From contig OY755038.1 of the NCBI GenBank assembly GCA_963576565.1, forward strand, positions 65,004,908 to 65,068,907: a stretch of 64,000 bases of DNA, written 5' to 3'. Below, piece after piece: positions 24,574 to 37,522 of this stretch. Origin of the DNA: Aspidapion aeneum (Eukaryota > Arthropoda > Insecta > Coleoptera > Brentidae). The notes beneath the pieces were generated by a model. The model made no database searches. It was not told the DNA's origin and saw nothing but the letters and a program-made list of their open reading frames with translations. The position numbers and the translations under genes were made by a program. Each line of letters begins with the position of its first letter. The first letter of the stretch is position 1.

Positions 24574-25287
24574 CTAAAATTAAGAAGATGTGTAATTTGA
24601 TTAATGAAAGCCATTTCATTGCGAATAGAAATATATCAAATATAGAAAAATCTTCATAGGTTTTTTTCTATTACAGGAGATAGCCAACCTTACTAAGAAC
24701 AAGAAGGCGTTTAGTGTTTAGCGTCACGCTTCTGGCGGAAGGAAGACAATAAAATATTTGAGATGAAATTATTTTTAATACTATACTATTGTAATGGTTA
24801 TCTGTCTCTCTGCTAAACCTTCAAACCAACCAATCCGAATTAAACAATAATAATGTAGATGTCAGTGGTCGTATTAACAAGATCTGAAAGCAATTTGATT
24901 AAAATTCTTTTATAATAAATTTTAAAAACATATAAAAAGTATATATATTTATAATCAAACTCTTCTCGAAAACAATCACCATTTTTATTATCACATTTAA
25001 AAAAAATATACATATAATTAACATTTTTTATTAATTAATTACATAAAAAAACGATAATAAAAAAATGGGATCAGATTCCCGTTACTTTTCTTCACTAAAT
25101 ATTTATGTAGCTCTGTATACTATAACTATATTTTGGACAGAAAAGCAGCACTCCCACTTGACCAAAATATCAAATAACTTAATGTAGCACTAACAAACGA
25201 ATTATTCAAACATTTCAAATTCCAATTTAATTTAGTTTATCAACTCCCATTTTGTCCTAAAATTTGTAAAATTTGTAACCATATGTG
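24574..25287. other. Sidestep upstream intron, AT-rich
   Basis: AT-rich DNA with no recognised gene or repeat. The upstream exon is not visible. Confidence 0.45.
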
Positions 25288-25651
25288 CAGCGGCGTGCCC
25301 GAAAGGGCGGGGGGGGGGCGACAGCTAAAAAGGGCGCCTCTGAAAACTGATAAAAAATCTTGCGACCAAAAAAAAAAACAAAAAGGTCATCATGTGTGAG
25401 GGGGCGGCCGATAGGTCACAAGGGCGCCTCTCACAAATCTTGCGACCAAAACAAAAAAAAAAGGTCTCCATGTCGTTAGTTTTCTTTTGGCGCCCACTCA
25501 CTTGGCCGTTGCCGGCCCGACTTAATAAAGCTGAGGGCGCTTCGGCCACCAATGGGGCGCTTCGGCCACCAATGGGGCGCCACAACCCTTGGGGCGGGGG
25601 GGGGGGGGGCAACGAACCCCCTTCCCCGTGCCCCCCCACGCTACGTCGCTG
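25288..25651. mobile_element. GC-rich hAT MITE with perfect 8-bp duplication
   Basis: Ends CAGCGGCGTGCCCG and CACGCTACGTCGCTG are imperfect inverted repeats. The 8-base duplication CATATGTG flanks it exactly (25280-25287, 25652-25659). It is 364 bases, holds runs of G (over ten) near both ends, and has repeated blocks GGGCGCCTCT and GGCGCTTCGGCCACCAATGG. A partial copy is at 31278-31558. The frames open across it are products of the GC-rich composition. Confidence 0.92.
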
Positions 25652-25818
25652 CATATGTGTGGGCATATCAGCTGTCTGTAAGTACTTTAAAATCACTAAC
25701 GCACATGTGTGTGTGTCTTTTGACCTTTTATGTAAAACTGGATTTACAGCGAGCTTGTGTGCACTTTGATTATTGTTAAATAGTCTTATTTAATAGGCTC
25801 GAATTTTGCTGTTAATTC

Positions 25819-28790
25819 CTAGACTAAACTTCTAAGATACATGGACTCTCTGAAAACTCCAGATATAGACATGTATTCCGCCTCGGTGCTACGTAGCTGA
25901 CAGTTTTTTGTTTTCGATTGTCCCAAGTAATCAATGATCCAGAAAGTGTGAAAGCAAAACCTGTAAAGATCTACAGTCTGTTCTATCTCCGCCCAATCAG
26001 CGTCAACGTAACGTGTGAAATCTTGTTCATTTTTTGCAAATTTCAGCTCATAAGATTTGGTACTCTGGAGATATCTTAGAATGCGTTTAACATGCTCCCA
26101 ATGTATCTTATTAAAACAGTTATTAAATTGTGATAGATAGTACATAATGAACTAACTGTTAATATCGAAACTCTGAATTACACACACCATTTCCATCTAA
26201 ACTAATATTTGTCCCAATAGGCGTAGAAATATTTTTGCAATTATTTATGTTAAAATTGCTCTTGATCTACAAAAATCACGTTCTTTTTCTTTTCTATGCC
26301 GACTCTCATTTCTAGGCATTTTATATCCTGATTTAACTCTTTTATCTTAAATTTTTCATCCTTAAAAAATATAAAAAAAATCATCGACATACAGAAGTGT
26401 CATGGTCATCAAGCCTTTTTTATTTTTTTGTAAATTTGCATGTCTTATACTGAGATTTTTATAATTAAATTCTTTCAAAATAACCTTAACATTTAAGTAC
26501 CAAACTCGAGAGCTTTGTAACATTTAAAAAATTTAAAACATTTAAACCTTCCGGTTACTGCATGAACACCTTTTCCTCCAGTTGTCAATTTCGAAATGCG
26601 GTTGTTACATCTAGATGACTGATTTCAAGATTTTATTTAACAGACCAAGCAATTAACAATCTCAATGTAGAATTCCGTACAACAATGGAAAAAATTTCAT
26701 CATTATACCTATGAGTAAAACCTCGAACTACCAGTCTCGCTCGGTATGTCATATAATTGTCAAAACCTATCTTTTTTTGAAGACCCAATTGCATCCAACA
26801 ATACTAGCAGATTTTGGAACCTTAATCAAGTCCAGTGCCTCATTTTCTTCAAAACATTTTAGCTCTCTATCTATAGCCTACAACCGTTTATCGTTTTCCT
26901 GCCTCGAATGTGCTTGTTTATGTGGCAATGGAGAACATGACATGTCGTCGTTCGCAGTAAATAATTATATATGTTACATAGTCTTCTATCATTTTGGGTT
27001 TTTAGACTTTTTTAAATCTGACAGCTATTTGCTCAGCTGTTTCATTTTCTCTTGGTATAAAATAAATGTCATGATCTTGTTCACCATTAATATTGCCATT
27101 TAAATACTCTTCACTAAGACTTGCCGTTTTTACTAATTCTTCTGTCTGTGGTTCCGGCCTGCCTGCCTTTTAAAATATCACAATGCCTCTGCTTGTTGTA
27201 ATGACTTATGTCTCAGAATTATAAACTCTGTAGCCCTTGATGTGATCGCTATAGCCAACTATAATATTTATGGAATACTTATCTCATTTGCAACGTTTTT
27301 CGTTTGGTTCATGTACCATAACAGTATTGCCATAAATCCTCAAGTTACTAATATCTGGCTTTATTTTGTACCACATTTCATAAGGCATTTTTTCTAAATC
27401 AGCAGCCAAACTCCTATTATTTAAGTATACAGCTGTGGTTACAGCGTCAGCCCAAACATTTTTTGTCATTCCAGCCTTAATTTGTAACCATTTTGCTTTT
27501 TCAACAACTGCCCTATTGAGCTTTTAACACATGCCATTTTGTTTTAGCGGTATGAACTGTTTATTTCCAATGCTGAATTCCACAGTTTCTTAAATATTTT
27601 CCAAACCCATTTCCGCAAAATTCTCCACCTTATGTACATCCTAAAATTTTAAATTTTGTCTTATTATAGTTCTCAACGTATACTTTAAACTGCTTCCATT
27701 CCTAAATAGTAATCAATGTTGTTTTGCCTCGCAATGAACTTTAAAATCACATTCCTTTAAATAGTCTTATATTTTTAATTTGATTCAATTATTTGCTGTT
27801 AATATGACGGTGCCACACCATTAGCTACTGTCAAGCCTGCTAGTTTTACATACGAGTTTGTATTCAAGCATTAAACTCCATGAACGTGGTTTGCTGTTGC
27901 AATCAGGTTACCATCTTGGTTATAAATCAAGCATTGGTCATTTTTAAATTATACCTTGTTACCAAGTTTAATCATTTGACTTATGAACAGGAAATTCGTG
28001 GTCAACTCTGGATGATAGTGGACATTGTTCACTGTTACGATCACACACACACTATTTAGACACGTCTCTAGACTTATTTTGCCGAAGCCTCTTACTTGAA
28101 CCACTTCTTTGTTCGCCATTCCGTGTTGGCAGTTAAATGAATACTGGCACCGCTATCAATTTACCAATCTCTCTTTTTGAAATCTGCACTTAAAAATACA
28201 GCTCTAAATGCATGGCTCGTTTTTTTATTATTTATGTAATCTTTCTTGTCATCCCTCTCTCTGTATTTGGGACACTTTCGTATAAAATACTTAACTTCAT
28301 TGTATTTATAGCATTTTGACTCATATCTGACATGGGTTTTTGATGACATACATTTTCGGCCTTTCTTCTGTGCGTATTCTTAACCAGCAGATACTCTACC
28401 ACTGGACATCGGTTGACTTTCTATGTCAAGGAGTGTTTGCTTAATACACAGTAGTGATTACCTTAATCGCAGAGTGTTCTACAGCCATGATCATTGGACT
28501 AAATCGTTCTCGTAAACCAGCCATGTGTAGCCATGATCATCATACAACTATTGTAACGCTGTCCATAACCACAGGTTTGGGTGATCTGTGCCACAACTTT
28601 ACAGTTTCTTGGCACTTGGTCACATGAGCATATATCGAACAGTCAGTAAAATTATCTTGGCCTTTGATTTCGCATCTTCCTCAGCAACAACTTGCTCGAT
28701 GCACTTTTCCAAGACTTCTAACACAAAAAAAGTTCTTTCAGCAATGACCAATCGGCCTAATTATGCCGTATTTTATACTATTTTAACTTA
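25819..28790 (-). pseudogene. degenerate copia gag-pol
   Basis: A full-order but heavily mutated copia polyprotein reads from right to left. Gag traces (EKCIEQVVAEEDAKSKAKII) lie near 28700. A degraded zinc knuckle CYKYNEVKYFIRKC is near 28310. The integrase C-terminal region is at 27469-27284 (WADAVTTAVYLNNRSLAADL, YEMWYKIKPDISNLRIYG). The reverse transcriptase active site LLYVDDFFYIF is near 26390. RNase H (HWEHVKRILRYLQSTKS, YVDADWAE, STEAEYM) is at 26145-25819. Frames change many times and stops are frequent. I could not find LTRs. The diverged knuckle suggests an old insertion of a different lineage from the copy at 1-1353. Confidence 0.88.
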
Positions 28791-30315
28791 GGGTAGCCCC
28801 TTGGGTGCAGTTATTTTCTCCATGCATAAGGAAATTGCTCACCTAATATAAAACAACAGATTTTAGAAATGATAAGTATTTTTTTTATTTTTATTTATAA
28901 TTAGTGTATGGGTAAGAAGTACACTTTGATTCCTTTTCATATAGACCTAGATGTATTAAAACAATGATTACATACATTATAAATAATAATAAGTAACGCC
29001 ATCAAAAATGAAATTAAAAAGAAATACATAATGCTGAATTGAGGAAATATTATTACAGGTTAAGTAAAAAAAAATAAAGCTAATTTCTTAGTAATTTTTT
29101 GGATTTTTTTTATTAATAACCAAGGTGCTGATTTTTTCTTACAAATGATAAATCAACATTATTGCGAAATGCAGAAAAGGCTGGGAAACCCTGTACTTTC
29201 AGACTTAAAAAGAACATATAAAACATAAATACATCACACGGGTACCCCTCTTTATTTCGAAACTTTTTAGATATAACTGCCGAAAAACTTTTTTTGGGTC
29301 ATACATCAAAGTCGCGTCCGTCCCAGTCTTATACCTAAAAAGGACCGAAAAATATTTTTTGCATATGTGACGAGCATAATATACGGATAAGAGGAAGGTA
29401 GCTATCAAGCAAAAGGCAAGAAAACGCTTTATTTGTTGATGGTGTGTGCAAAATAGAAAAAGACAGATATCGTTGCTTATGGAAATTGCATTGCAAGATA
29501 CTTAGCAGTGTACTATAAAAGGGAATAAAAACAACAACCAGAAAAAATATAATAGCTTCGAATCCCTATCCATCGTCGTAAATGACAAAAACAGATCCAG
29601 TCCAGATCATAAATGAAAATGGTATGCCATAACCGGAGATTATACAAAAGGTCATTCCTTAAAACAAGACAAGAGCAAAATCAAAGATTAGTATAAAGTC
29701 TTTTATCTAATCAAAAAGGACAAAAACATAAAAAGAGGTCGGGCCTAGTATGAGCAACTCGCTTCTTTCTTTTCATGTATACTGCTCCGTCTCTCTTCGT
29801 CTCATACAAATCGGTCCCATGGAAGTTTGGCGGCAAATTTGAATCGGGAATAAATATTATTGTTGTTTTTGAACCCAGAAATACATAAAAAAATAAAAAT
29901 ATCTGTGTTTTTTATTTAATTAGCTCCCCTGTCCTTCCTTTGGGAGGTCGAAATTGAACCGAACTGAACCGAACCAAACTTAAACACGTGGTCAATTATT
30001 TGGAGATGAATTCTAATCTAGGGTCCAACACCTGACCTCTTTTAAGGATAAGTCATGCTTTTTGAAAATGCCGTATGTGCTGTAGCAATCCCTATGTAGA
30101 TACGAAGTTTTTATAGGCAAGGCAGTGAAGAAATTGCAGTGAAGGACGCTTCAATTGCATAGCAATATCACAACCGCTCTTCTTTAGGTGAACGTCACAA
30201 GCTACGCCGGACCCCTTTTTTTGATTTTGTCTTTTTGATTTTGTCCGGTTTTAATAAAAGGCGTTATACAGAACTTTGATTTTGCACTTGTCCTGTTTTG
30301 AAGAATGACATTTTT
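28791..30315. other. AT-rich DNA, no gene recognised
   Basis: Short frames only. A stretch near 29740-29850 is less AT-rich (GTCTCTCTTCGTCTCATAC) and 29950-29985 repeats GAACCGAACTGAACCG. Nothing identifiable. Confidence 0.45.
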
Positions 30316-30503
30316 CAGTGGCGTATATAAGGGGCTTGGGGGGCCCTGCCCCCCCCCTCCGAAGCAAAGATTTTTTTAGATATTTTTCACATATTTCATG
30401 AATACAAACATAAAATAGCATAAAATACGGCCTCATGAGGTCTCGCCCCCCCCCCCGAAACTCTCTCGGGCCCCCCCTGAAACTTTTTCTATATACGCCA
30501 CTG
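30316..30503. mobile_element. short hAT-type MITE
   Basis: Ends CAGTGGCGTATATA and TATATACGCCACTG are perfect inverted repeats of 14 bases. The interior has long G and C runs. Flanks CATTTTT and CATTGTT are similar but not identical, as in an aged target duplication. It is 188 bases. Confidence 0.75.
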
Positions 30504-31047
30504 CATTGTTGATAGTGGCCCTGTTATTAATAATTATGTTTTTAACTTAGGACTGTTATGCTATTTTCCTTTATGATCTAGGATTTTTTATTTGTCCTTT
30601 ATGATAAACTATGATGGCAAATAGTTTAACACGGGAATAGATAGCTGCTCGCTAGCAGATAATAGTATATTATTTACCAAGGGACAAAAGTGGCACTTTT
30701 TATTCCGAGGTGAAAAGTTTTTACAATTCACGGAAGGATAAAAAGAGACTCTTACACGAGGTTTATACGCTATTTTTTGTACTTTTTAGTTTATTTTCCG
30801 TGTTTTTGGTATTGTAAGGTTTTAACGTTTTTTTTTTGGATAATTACTGTTTATGTCTGTCACTTTTCATCCCGATTTTGACATTTTATCCCTGTCAAGT
30901 AACTTTTCATCACGATTTTTAGTATGTTTGTCACTTTTTATCCCGGACAAACAAAAAGTGACACCTTTATCCTTAAAATCGGGATCAAAAGTGAATTTTA
31001 TATGCCAAAAGTGCAAAATATGAATTTAATATCGGAGAGCAACTCTC
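30504..31047. other. flanking DNA with repeated CACTTTTCATCCCGATTTT motifs
   Basis: Between 30850 and 31000 a motif like GTCACTTTTCATCCCGATTTT occurs three or more times on the plus strand, and its complement (AAAATCGGGATCAAAAGTGA) follows. This makes a small cluster of direct and inverted copies. No gene seen. Confidence 0.55.
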
Positions 31048-31277
31048 TGTTAGCTCCCGCTAAATTTCGCGGTTGTTTTTAAATTTTAAAACCACACAAT
31101 TGGATGAAGGACAGAGTACATTTTTCGCGCATTGACATGCGCACCAAGAATCAGAGAGATCTTTCTACCGCCTCGAGAAAGATGGCGTGTTAATTACTTT
31201 TCTCCAACTATTACAAATTTCTACACTTGAAAGTGCTCGATTTTGGTGTACTGAAGCATAGAACTGGAAACTTCAGC
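31048..31277 (+). repeat. BEL-2 5' LTR (truncated)
   Basis: Starts TGTTAGCTCCCGCTAAAT and matches the segment at 37293 to CTTCAGC. It is then replaced by GACAGCGACAGCG and hAT MITE sequence, so the true LTR 3' end cannot be read here. Confidence 0.85.
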
Positions 31278-31558
31278 GACAGCGACAGCGAAAAAGGGCG
31301 CCTCTGAAAACTGATGAAAAATCTTACGCCAAAAAAAAAACCAAAAGGTCAAAAAGGCGCCTCTCACAAATCTTGCGACCAAAAAAAAAAAAAAGGTCAT
31401 CATATGTCAGGGGGCGGCCGATAAGTAAGGGCGCCTCTGACGAATCTTGCAACTAAAAAAAAAAAAGGTCATCATGTATCCACCTATGGGGCGCCACTAC
31501 CCTCGGGGCGGGGGGGGGGGGCGACGAACCCCCCGCGCCCCCCCACGCTACGCCGCTG
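31278..31558. mobile_element. truncated copy of the GC-rich hAT MITE
   Basis: Shares GGGCGCCTCTGAAAACTGAT, the GGGGGCGGCCGATA block and the terminal CACGCTACGCCGCTG with 25288-25651. It lacks the left terminus. The junction with the BEL-2 LTR holds a short GACAGC repeat, suggesting a deletion after insertion. Confidence 0.8.
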
Positions 31559-31950
31559 TTTACTCCATACGACGGTATTTTAAGTCAGCCATTTTCGCAT
31601 TTTCGCCGCGATCACACGGCCTTGAATTTTGCCAATCGTATTGAACCGTAGTTTTTCGTTCGACCTTCGGTTTTCGGCGCAATTCACCTGTTTTCGGTCC
31701 GCTGCTATGGTAACGCAGGGTTTACCGCGTGGTCATTTCAGTGAACAAAATCGAGGATCAATCAAAACAAACAAACAACATTTCTGTGATTAGATTTGTT
31801 ACATACCATTTCGATATTTAAAACAATTTTCATCAATTGCGATAAATTAGTGCATATTTTCGACAATTCGTCATTTTTTCTATTTCAGAAGCATTAATTT
31901 AGCGTTAATTGTATATTTACCGACAATTTCGTCATTTCAAAGGTAAAATC

Positions 31951-32985
31951 ATGTTTATCAAAAAAGCCGTGCAAAAACGCAAGGGTTTTTTATCTGCGAT
32001 CACCGAGTGTTATATGTTTTCACAAACCGCCGCAACCGACGCAAAAGCGAGAAACGAGTTTCAAGTCAGGTATTCCGACTTGGATGAAACCTTCGATAAA
32101 TGCATGCTGGCACAAAATGATGTCATTATGCTGATAGACGACTCGGACGACGAGGAGTTTAAAACGCAAGATATGATCTTTTCAGAAGCTCGTAAATATT
32201 TTTATGCGTGTAAGGGGGTTTACTCTGAAATATTTCCGGTTGAGGCCCCATCTTTTTCGGGATCATATGTTCGTGAAAACGAATCTGAAACTCCAAAACT
32301 CAAAGAGTTAGGTATTCCCATATTTCGAGGTGATAAAAAATTATGGCCAAGCTTTTTCGATCTTTTTAATAACATTATAGATCAAAATCAAAGTCTAAGT
32401 AACGTTCGAAAACTTCAATATTTATTTTCATATCTCGAGGATGAGCCTTTAAAATTGATATCAGGGATTAGCGTATCTGATCAAAATTATAAAATTCCTT
32501 ACGACAAATTAGTCAATAGATATCAAAACAAGCGAGACCTCGCAAATAATGCTTTAAGCACAATTATGAACTCTACATTAAAAAACGAGTCAGCTAAAGA
32601 ATTGCGTAATTTAATTGACACCTTTTCAGAATCCCTAGATATTTTAAAATCACTTAGCTTTGACGTTGACAGTTGGGACTTTATTATTTTTTTCATTCTG
32701 TTAGAAAAATTGGATATTCCGACGCGTTCAAATTTCGAAATGAGTCACGCCAATACTAATACCGAAATTCCCACTTTTCAGTCACTTTTTCAATTTCTAG
32801 AAAAAAGATGTAAAGTTCTGGAATCACTTCCTCATTCAACAGCACCCAAGAAAGTGCCTACCTATCAAAAATCAAATTCTATGCCAAATCAGTTTGGGCA
32901 AAAGCCTACCTATAAATCATCCAATTCGCCTTTTATAGGATTGGCTGGCACCTCAACTAATAATAATAATAAAATGTTTCCGGTG
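31951..32985 (+). pseudogene. BEL-2 Gag
   Basis: Open for 345 codons from an ATG at 31951, the first ATG in frame. It encodes a BEL/Pao Gag with the DUF1759 capsid-like region (LGIPIFRGDKKLWPSFFDLF, VNRYQNKRDLANNALS). The frame stops at 32986-32988, just before the zinc-knuckle region, which continues in other frames. Compared with BEL-1 (760 residues before its stop) it is shortened. It would form the particle shell in an intact element. Confidence 0.85.
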
Positions 32986-33725
32986 TAATCAAGGTCACGT
33001 GCTTTCGAAATGTCAAACATTTCTTGACCTATCGCCTATCTTTCGTCAAGCAAAAAAAATTATGTCTAGCGTGTTTTCATCCCTCGCATGGGGTAGACAC
33101 GTGCAAATCAAAATATTCATGCAGGACTTGCAATAGTAAAAGGCACCACACTTTAACTCATATCTTAGAAACTAATAAAGAGTCTGGAAACCAAGATACT
33201 AGTCCTGTAATTTACAGACCACCTGTCAATAATCTTCATGTGTCATTAAATACCTCAGGACCTTTAGGTACTTTTCTTTTATGCACCGCCATAATAGATA
33301 TCATGGACGGTCGCGGAAATTATCAACCTGTAAGGGCACTGCTTGATTCTGGATCACAGACAGGATTCATCTGTGAAAAGTGTATTTAGCGTCTTAATCT
33401 TCCTAGGCGAAGTTACACCACTGAAATATTCGGATTAAATCAAATGTCTTCTCTTACTTCCAAAGGGCTCGTTCAATGTCACATTAAGCCACAAGGGCAG
33501 GTCAATCCTTTACTTAATTTCGAAGCAATTGTCGTTCCACAACTATGTTCCAATATGCCTACATTCACTTTGAACGATAATCAGTGGAAACACTTGGAAA
33601 ACCTTAAACTTGCCGACCCATCTTATTTCAAATCTAGACCTAGTTATTGGTTGCGAGCTATTCGCACAGATATTCAAGGAGGGCAGGGTTCTTGGACAAA
33701 TAGGGCAACCTTCAGCCCTTGAAAC
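32965..33725 (+). pseudogene. BEL-2 zinc knuckles and aspartic protease
   Basis: Zinc-knuckle cysteines (KCFRCNQGHVLSKC) lie at about 32971. After a frame change CLACFHPSHGVDTC and CRTCNSKRHH appear. The retropepsin motif ALLDSGSQTGFI is near 33340. An in-frame TAG at 33387-33389 and shifts near 33000 and 33700 break the chain. The protease would cleave the polyprotein in a live copy. Confidence 0.85.
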
Positions 33726-35563
33726 CATCTTTGGCTGGGTCGTGATGGGAAAAGTGGACGAAGTAGGTAGTCTTACGGAACGAACCAGTTGTTTTTTTAC
33801 GAGTCATTCACCTCCTTTAGAGGTCATTATCCCTAGGTTTTGGGAAATCGAACATTTGCCTAAAAAACAAATCTTATTAAAGGAACCAATTTTTACTGCG
33901 AGTGTCGTACGGCAACCGAGCGGTAGATTCATGGTAGATCTTCCGTTTAAAGATAAAATAAACCCTGACCTAGGAAATACTTATCCGCAAGCAAAAATCC
34001 TGATCTATACACTGCCTATTCTAGTTTCATGCAAGACTATATCGATTCTAATCACATGAGTCTAGTTTTATCTAGTCAACGAAAAGTCGACGTATCATGT
34101 TTTTTGGCACATCATTGCGTACTAAAGCCGGAAAGCTTAAGTAGAAAATTAAGGGTAGTCTGGGATTGTTCGGCAGTCACCCCAAAGAATATTAGTCTCA
34201 ATGACACGTTGTTATCTGGACCGAAACTTCAAAAGGATATTTCTTCTTTACTCCTTACATTTCGTCTTAATCCTATTGCCTACATTTCTGATATCAAACA
34301 GATGTTCCGTCAAGTCCTTATCAATCCTTATCACCGTCCTTTCCACAGGACCCACTTTCAGTGTGGGAACTTTCTACTGTCACTTCTGGCATGACATGCT
34401 CACCCTTTCTAGCCATGCGTACATTAAATGAGCTGGCAGAGAGAGAAAAGGAACGTTTTCATATGGCTAGTAGTGTTCTAAAAACGTCAATTTACATCGA
34501 CGATATCTTGGGAACTAGCCCATCGCTTTCTGAAGCCCTTTCCCTACAGATGGAACTCAATGATTGGTTGAAGTCGAGAGGATTTGAACTTAAAAAATGG
34601 GCAAGCAATTGTCCTGAGTTATTGGCAGCATTGCCAGTATACGATCGTCAAATGCCTCTCTCTTTTGACAAGGATGAACCACACTTTATCAAAGTTTTAG
34701 GCCTTCAATGGCATCCAAAAAACGACATTTTTTTTTATCAATGCCGAATGAAGGACAAACCCCCAAGTAAACGTTCTATTTTATCTATCATAGGAACAAT
34801 CTTCGATCCCTTAGGTTTTCTTTGTCCCTTGTTGCTACAAGCAAAATTTATTTTGCAACAGGTGTGGATATCGAAAATAGGCTGGGACGAAGAACCAGAT
34901 TCTTCTATCATCGACTCTTGGAATAAACTTCGTTCTGAATTCCCGCTTCTTTCCAATTTTCAGTTACCCCGACAAATCAAACTGTCAAAAACCAATACCT
35001 GTCAAATCATCGGCTTCTGTGACGCTTCAATTCGAGGCTACGCAGGCGTCGTATATTTTCGTGTAGAAGAAGAAAACAATATATCTGTTTCTCTCATATC
35101 TGCAAAATTTAGGGTCGCGCCTATAAAGTCACAAACTTTGGCTAGGCTAGAACTCCTAGGCGCATTTCTTTTAAGCGAATTAATTGATTTCGTCTTGTCT
35201 AGCTATGAAGGAAAAATAACTTTTACAAATATCGTTACTTTCTGCGATTCGCAAGTCGTATTGCACTGGCTTTCATCCCCTCCTAATCGCTGGCAAACCT
35301 TTGTTGGAAATCGAGTCAGTAGAATCCAAGAAATCCTTCCCTCAAACTCATGGCGCTACATTCCTTCTGCTTTAAATGCAGCCGATATTGCGTCACGAGG
35401 GGCCACCCCTCACAGCTCATTTCACATGACATGTGGTGGAACGCACCGTCGTTTTTGTGGTCTCCCGAAAACGAATGGCCCCATTTTCATAAATGAAAAA
35501 TGCCGATTGATTTCGGAGATATTAATCTGGAGGAAAAGCCAAAGGTCTGTTGCAATGCGATAA
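33726..35563 (+). pseudogene. BEL-2 reverse transcriptase and RNase H
   Basis: The reverse transcriptase begins before 34059 in one frame. It shows SDIKQMFRQVLINPYH near 34290 and reaches the active site SIYIDDILG near 34495 in another. LKILGLQW-type sequence follows (FIKVLGLQWHPKN). RNase H residues are visible as IGFCDASIRGYAG, LARLELLGAFLL, TFCDSQVVLHWL and IPSALNAADIASRG, so its D-E-D-D set is kept. Frame changes occur near 34059, 34370 and after 35430. It is closest to BEL-1 in this window. Confidence 0.88.
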
Positions 35564-37054
35564 TTGACGTTAACTTCTTAGATCAGCTTCTTATCAAATA
35601 TTCATCTATATCGAAAATTCAACGTATCATTTGTTATGTCCTTCGAATAGTGACCCTTTTTTAAAACCATTCCTATCAAAAACCCACTAATCCACCGGAC
35701 CAAAAAATTATTTTTGAAAATAATGTTTTTCCTACCACCGGTGAGATGCAAAGTGCGTTATACCTTCTTATCAAACGCGTTCAAGGTTCTTGCTTTTCTG
35801 AGCTTTTTTCCGCGATCTCTAAGGATAAACCAATACCAAAACCTTTTCGAAACCTTTCACCTTTTCTTGATGAAAATAATATCATTAGAGTCGGTGGCAG
35901 ATTACAAAAATCTGACCTTTTGTCATTCTGCAAAACACCCCGTCTTACTTTTGAGTAACCATCGTTTAACTACTCTACTTATCGAGTCCACTCATCGACA
36001 ATACCTTCATCCTGGGTTTAAAACATTACATAATCTGCTTTTACAGCAATTTTGAATATTATCTGCCAGATGGGCAATTCAAAGAACCATATCCAAGTGC
36101 TTGTAATGTTTTAGAAACAACCCTAAACCCCGTAATGAGTTCACTTCCCGCTCATCGAATCAATCAACTTAAACCTTTTTCGAGTGTAGCTATCGACTAA
36201 TGTGGATCTTTCTTTGTGATTACTCATCGTTACCGTGGTTGTAAAGCTTTCAAATCGTATGTCTGTGTGTTTGTCTGTACGGCCACACATTGCGTGCATT
36301 TGGAATTAACCATGGAACTGTCCACCGAAGGGTTTGTAGGTGCATTCCATTGATTCATTTCCAGACGTGGAAGCGTGACGCAATGCTGGTCAGATCAGGG
36401 CCGTAATTTTATAGGGTTTCGTAACCAATTACTTGATTACGCAAGAAGTGCGTCCACCAGACTCTCTATTCGTTGGCATCTGGGACCCCCTCTCAGTCCA
36501 CATTTCAATGGCCTGGCAGAAACTGGCGTCAAAAGTTTTAAAACTCACTTTGTTCGAGTTGTCGGCGACCAGAAGTTGTCCATCATGGAAATGTCCACCC
36601 TTACATGTCGCATAGAAGCTGTACTTAATAGTCGCCCTTTATCTCCTGCCTCTTCAGATCCAAACGATCTTCAGCCTCTTACCCCTGGGCATCTTTTGAC
36701 CCTTGGACCCCTTAATTCAGAAATTCCGGAGACAAATTTGTCCGAGGTTCCCCTAAATCTGCTCTCGAGATGGCAACTAATCCAAAAACTACATAATGAT
36801 TTTTGGAAACAGTATTCTGTAGAGTATTTGTCTACGCTACAACAGCGACACAAGTGGGCTAATTCGTCCCCAAATATCAAATTAAATAATTTGGTTATCA
36901 TATCGAGTGACGTCCAATCACCTTTGAAATGGCCAGTCGGTCGGGTTATCGAATTGCATCCCGGCGGAGACGGTCAAGTGCGTGTAGCGACGGTACGAAC
37001 GGCTACCGGTGTTTACAAGCGGCCAGTTGTAAAACTGTGCCTCTTGCCGAATTA
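35564..37054 (+). pseudogene. BEL-2 integrase
   Basis: The zinc-binding HHCC part is scattered through frames at 35714-36120 (THRQYLHPGFKTLHNLLLQQF). The catalytic core is broken, with a stop in the first Asp region near 36200. The second Asp block reads SDQGRNFIGFRNQLL near 36385, and the Glu block reads SPHFNGLAETGVKSFK. The C-terminal region 36375-37054 is open and ends AVVKLCLLPN-like (VVKLCLLPN). It would insert cDNA with a 5-base stagger in an intact element. Confidence 0.85.
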
Positions 37055-37292
37055 AAACTAATTTTCATTTTTTCTACCTATTGAAATCAATTATTACAAT
37101 AGGTAATTCTTTATTATTTTTTTTTGAATTTTTGTTTGATTGTTTTGCCTTTTTCGGGTTTTCGTTATCTCTTAATAAACTTACGATACTTATCTGTTTT
37201 CCATTTATTTATATTTATCGGTCAATCATTTCTTCTTATATCTATATATGTCCGGTTGATATTCCAAAATTGTGCGTTTTGGAGGGCAGTTA

Positions 37293-37522
37293 TGTTAGCT
37301 CCCGCTAAATTTCGCGGTTGTTTTTAAATTTTAAAACCACACAATTGGATGAAGGCCAGAGTACATTTTTCACGCATTGACATGCGCACCAAGAATCAGA
37401 GAGATCTTTCTACCGCCTCGAAAAAGATGGCGTGTTAATTAATTTTTTCCAACTATTACAAATTTCTACACTTGAAAGTGCTCGATTTTGGTGTACTGAA
37501 TCATAGAACTGGAAACTTCAGC
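37293..37522 (+). repeat. BEL-2 3' LTR segment
   Basis: Matches 31048-31277 with about six differences. It is followed by CCTTCAACTACGTGGTGCC, which looks like the rest of an LTR plus a leader rather than host DNA. Confidence 0.82.

Larger units (their letters stand above)
31048..37522 (+). mobile_element. BEL/Pao LTR retrotransposon, decayed (BEL-2)
   Basis: Matching 230-base LTR segments lie at 31048-31277 and 37293-37522, with gag, protease, reverse transcriptase, RNase H and integrase traces between them in BEL/Pao order. The 5' LTR is cut at 31277 by a hAT MITE remnant, after which a leader of about 390 bases precedes gag. I see no target duplication. The LTR segments differ at about six positions. 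The coding region has many frameshifts. Confidence 0.88.

Noticed and set aside
25325..25769. Overlapping frames of 75-125 codons on both strands
   Set aside because: They fall on the GC-rich hAT MITE with long G and C runs and have no domain.
31909..31950. Upstream extension of BEL-2 gag
   Set aside because: The extension begins at TTG, not ATG; the first in-frame ATG is at 31951.
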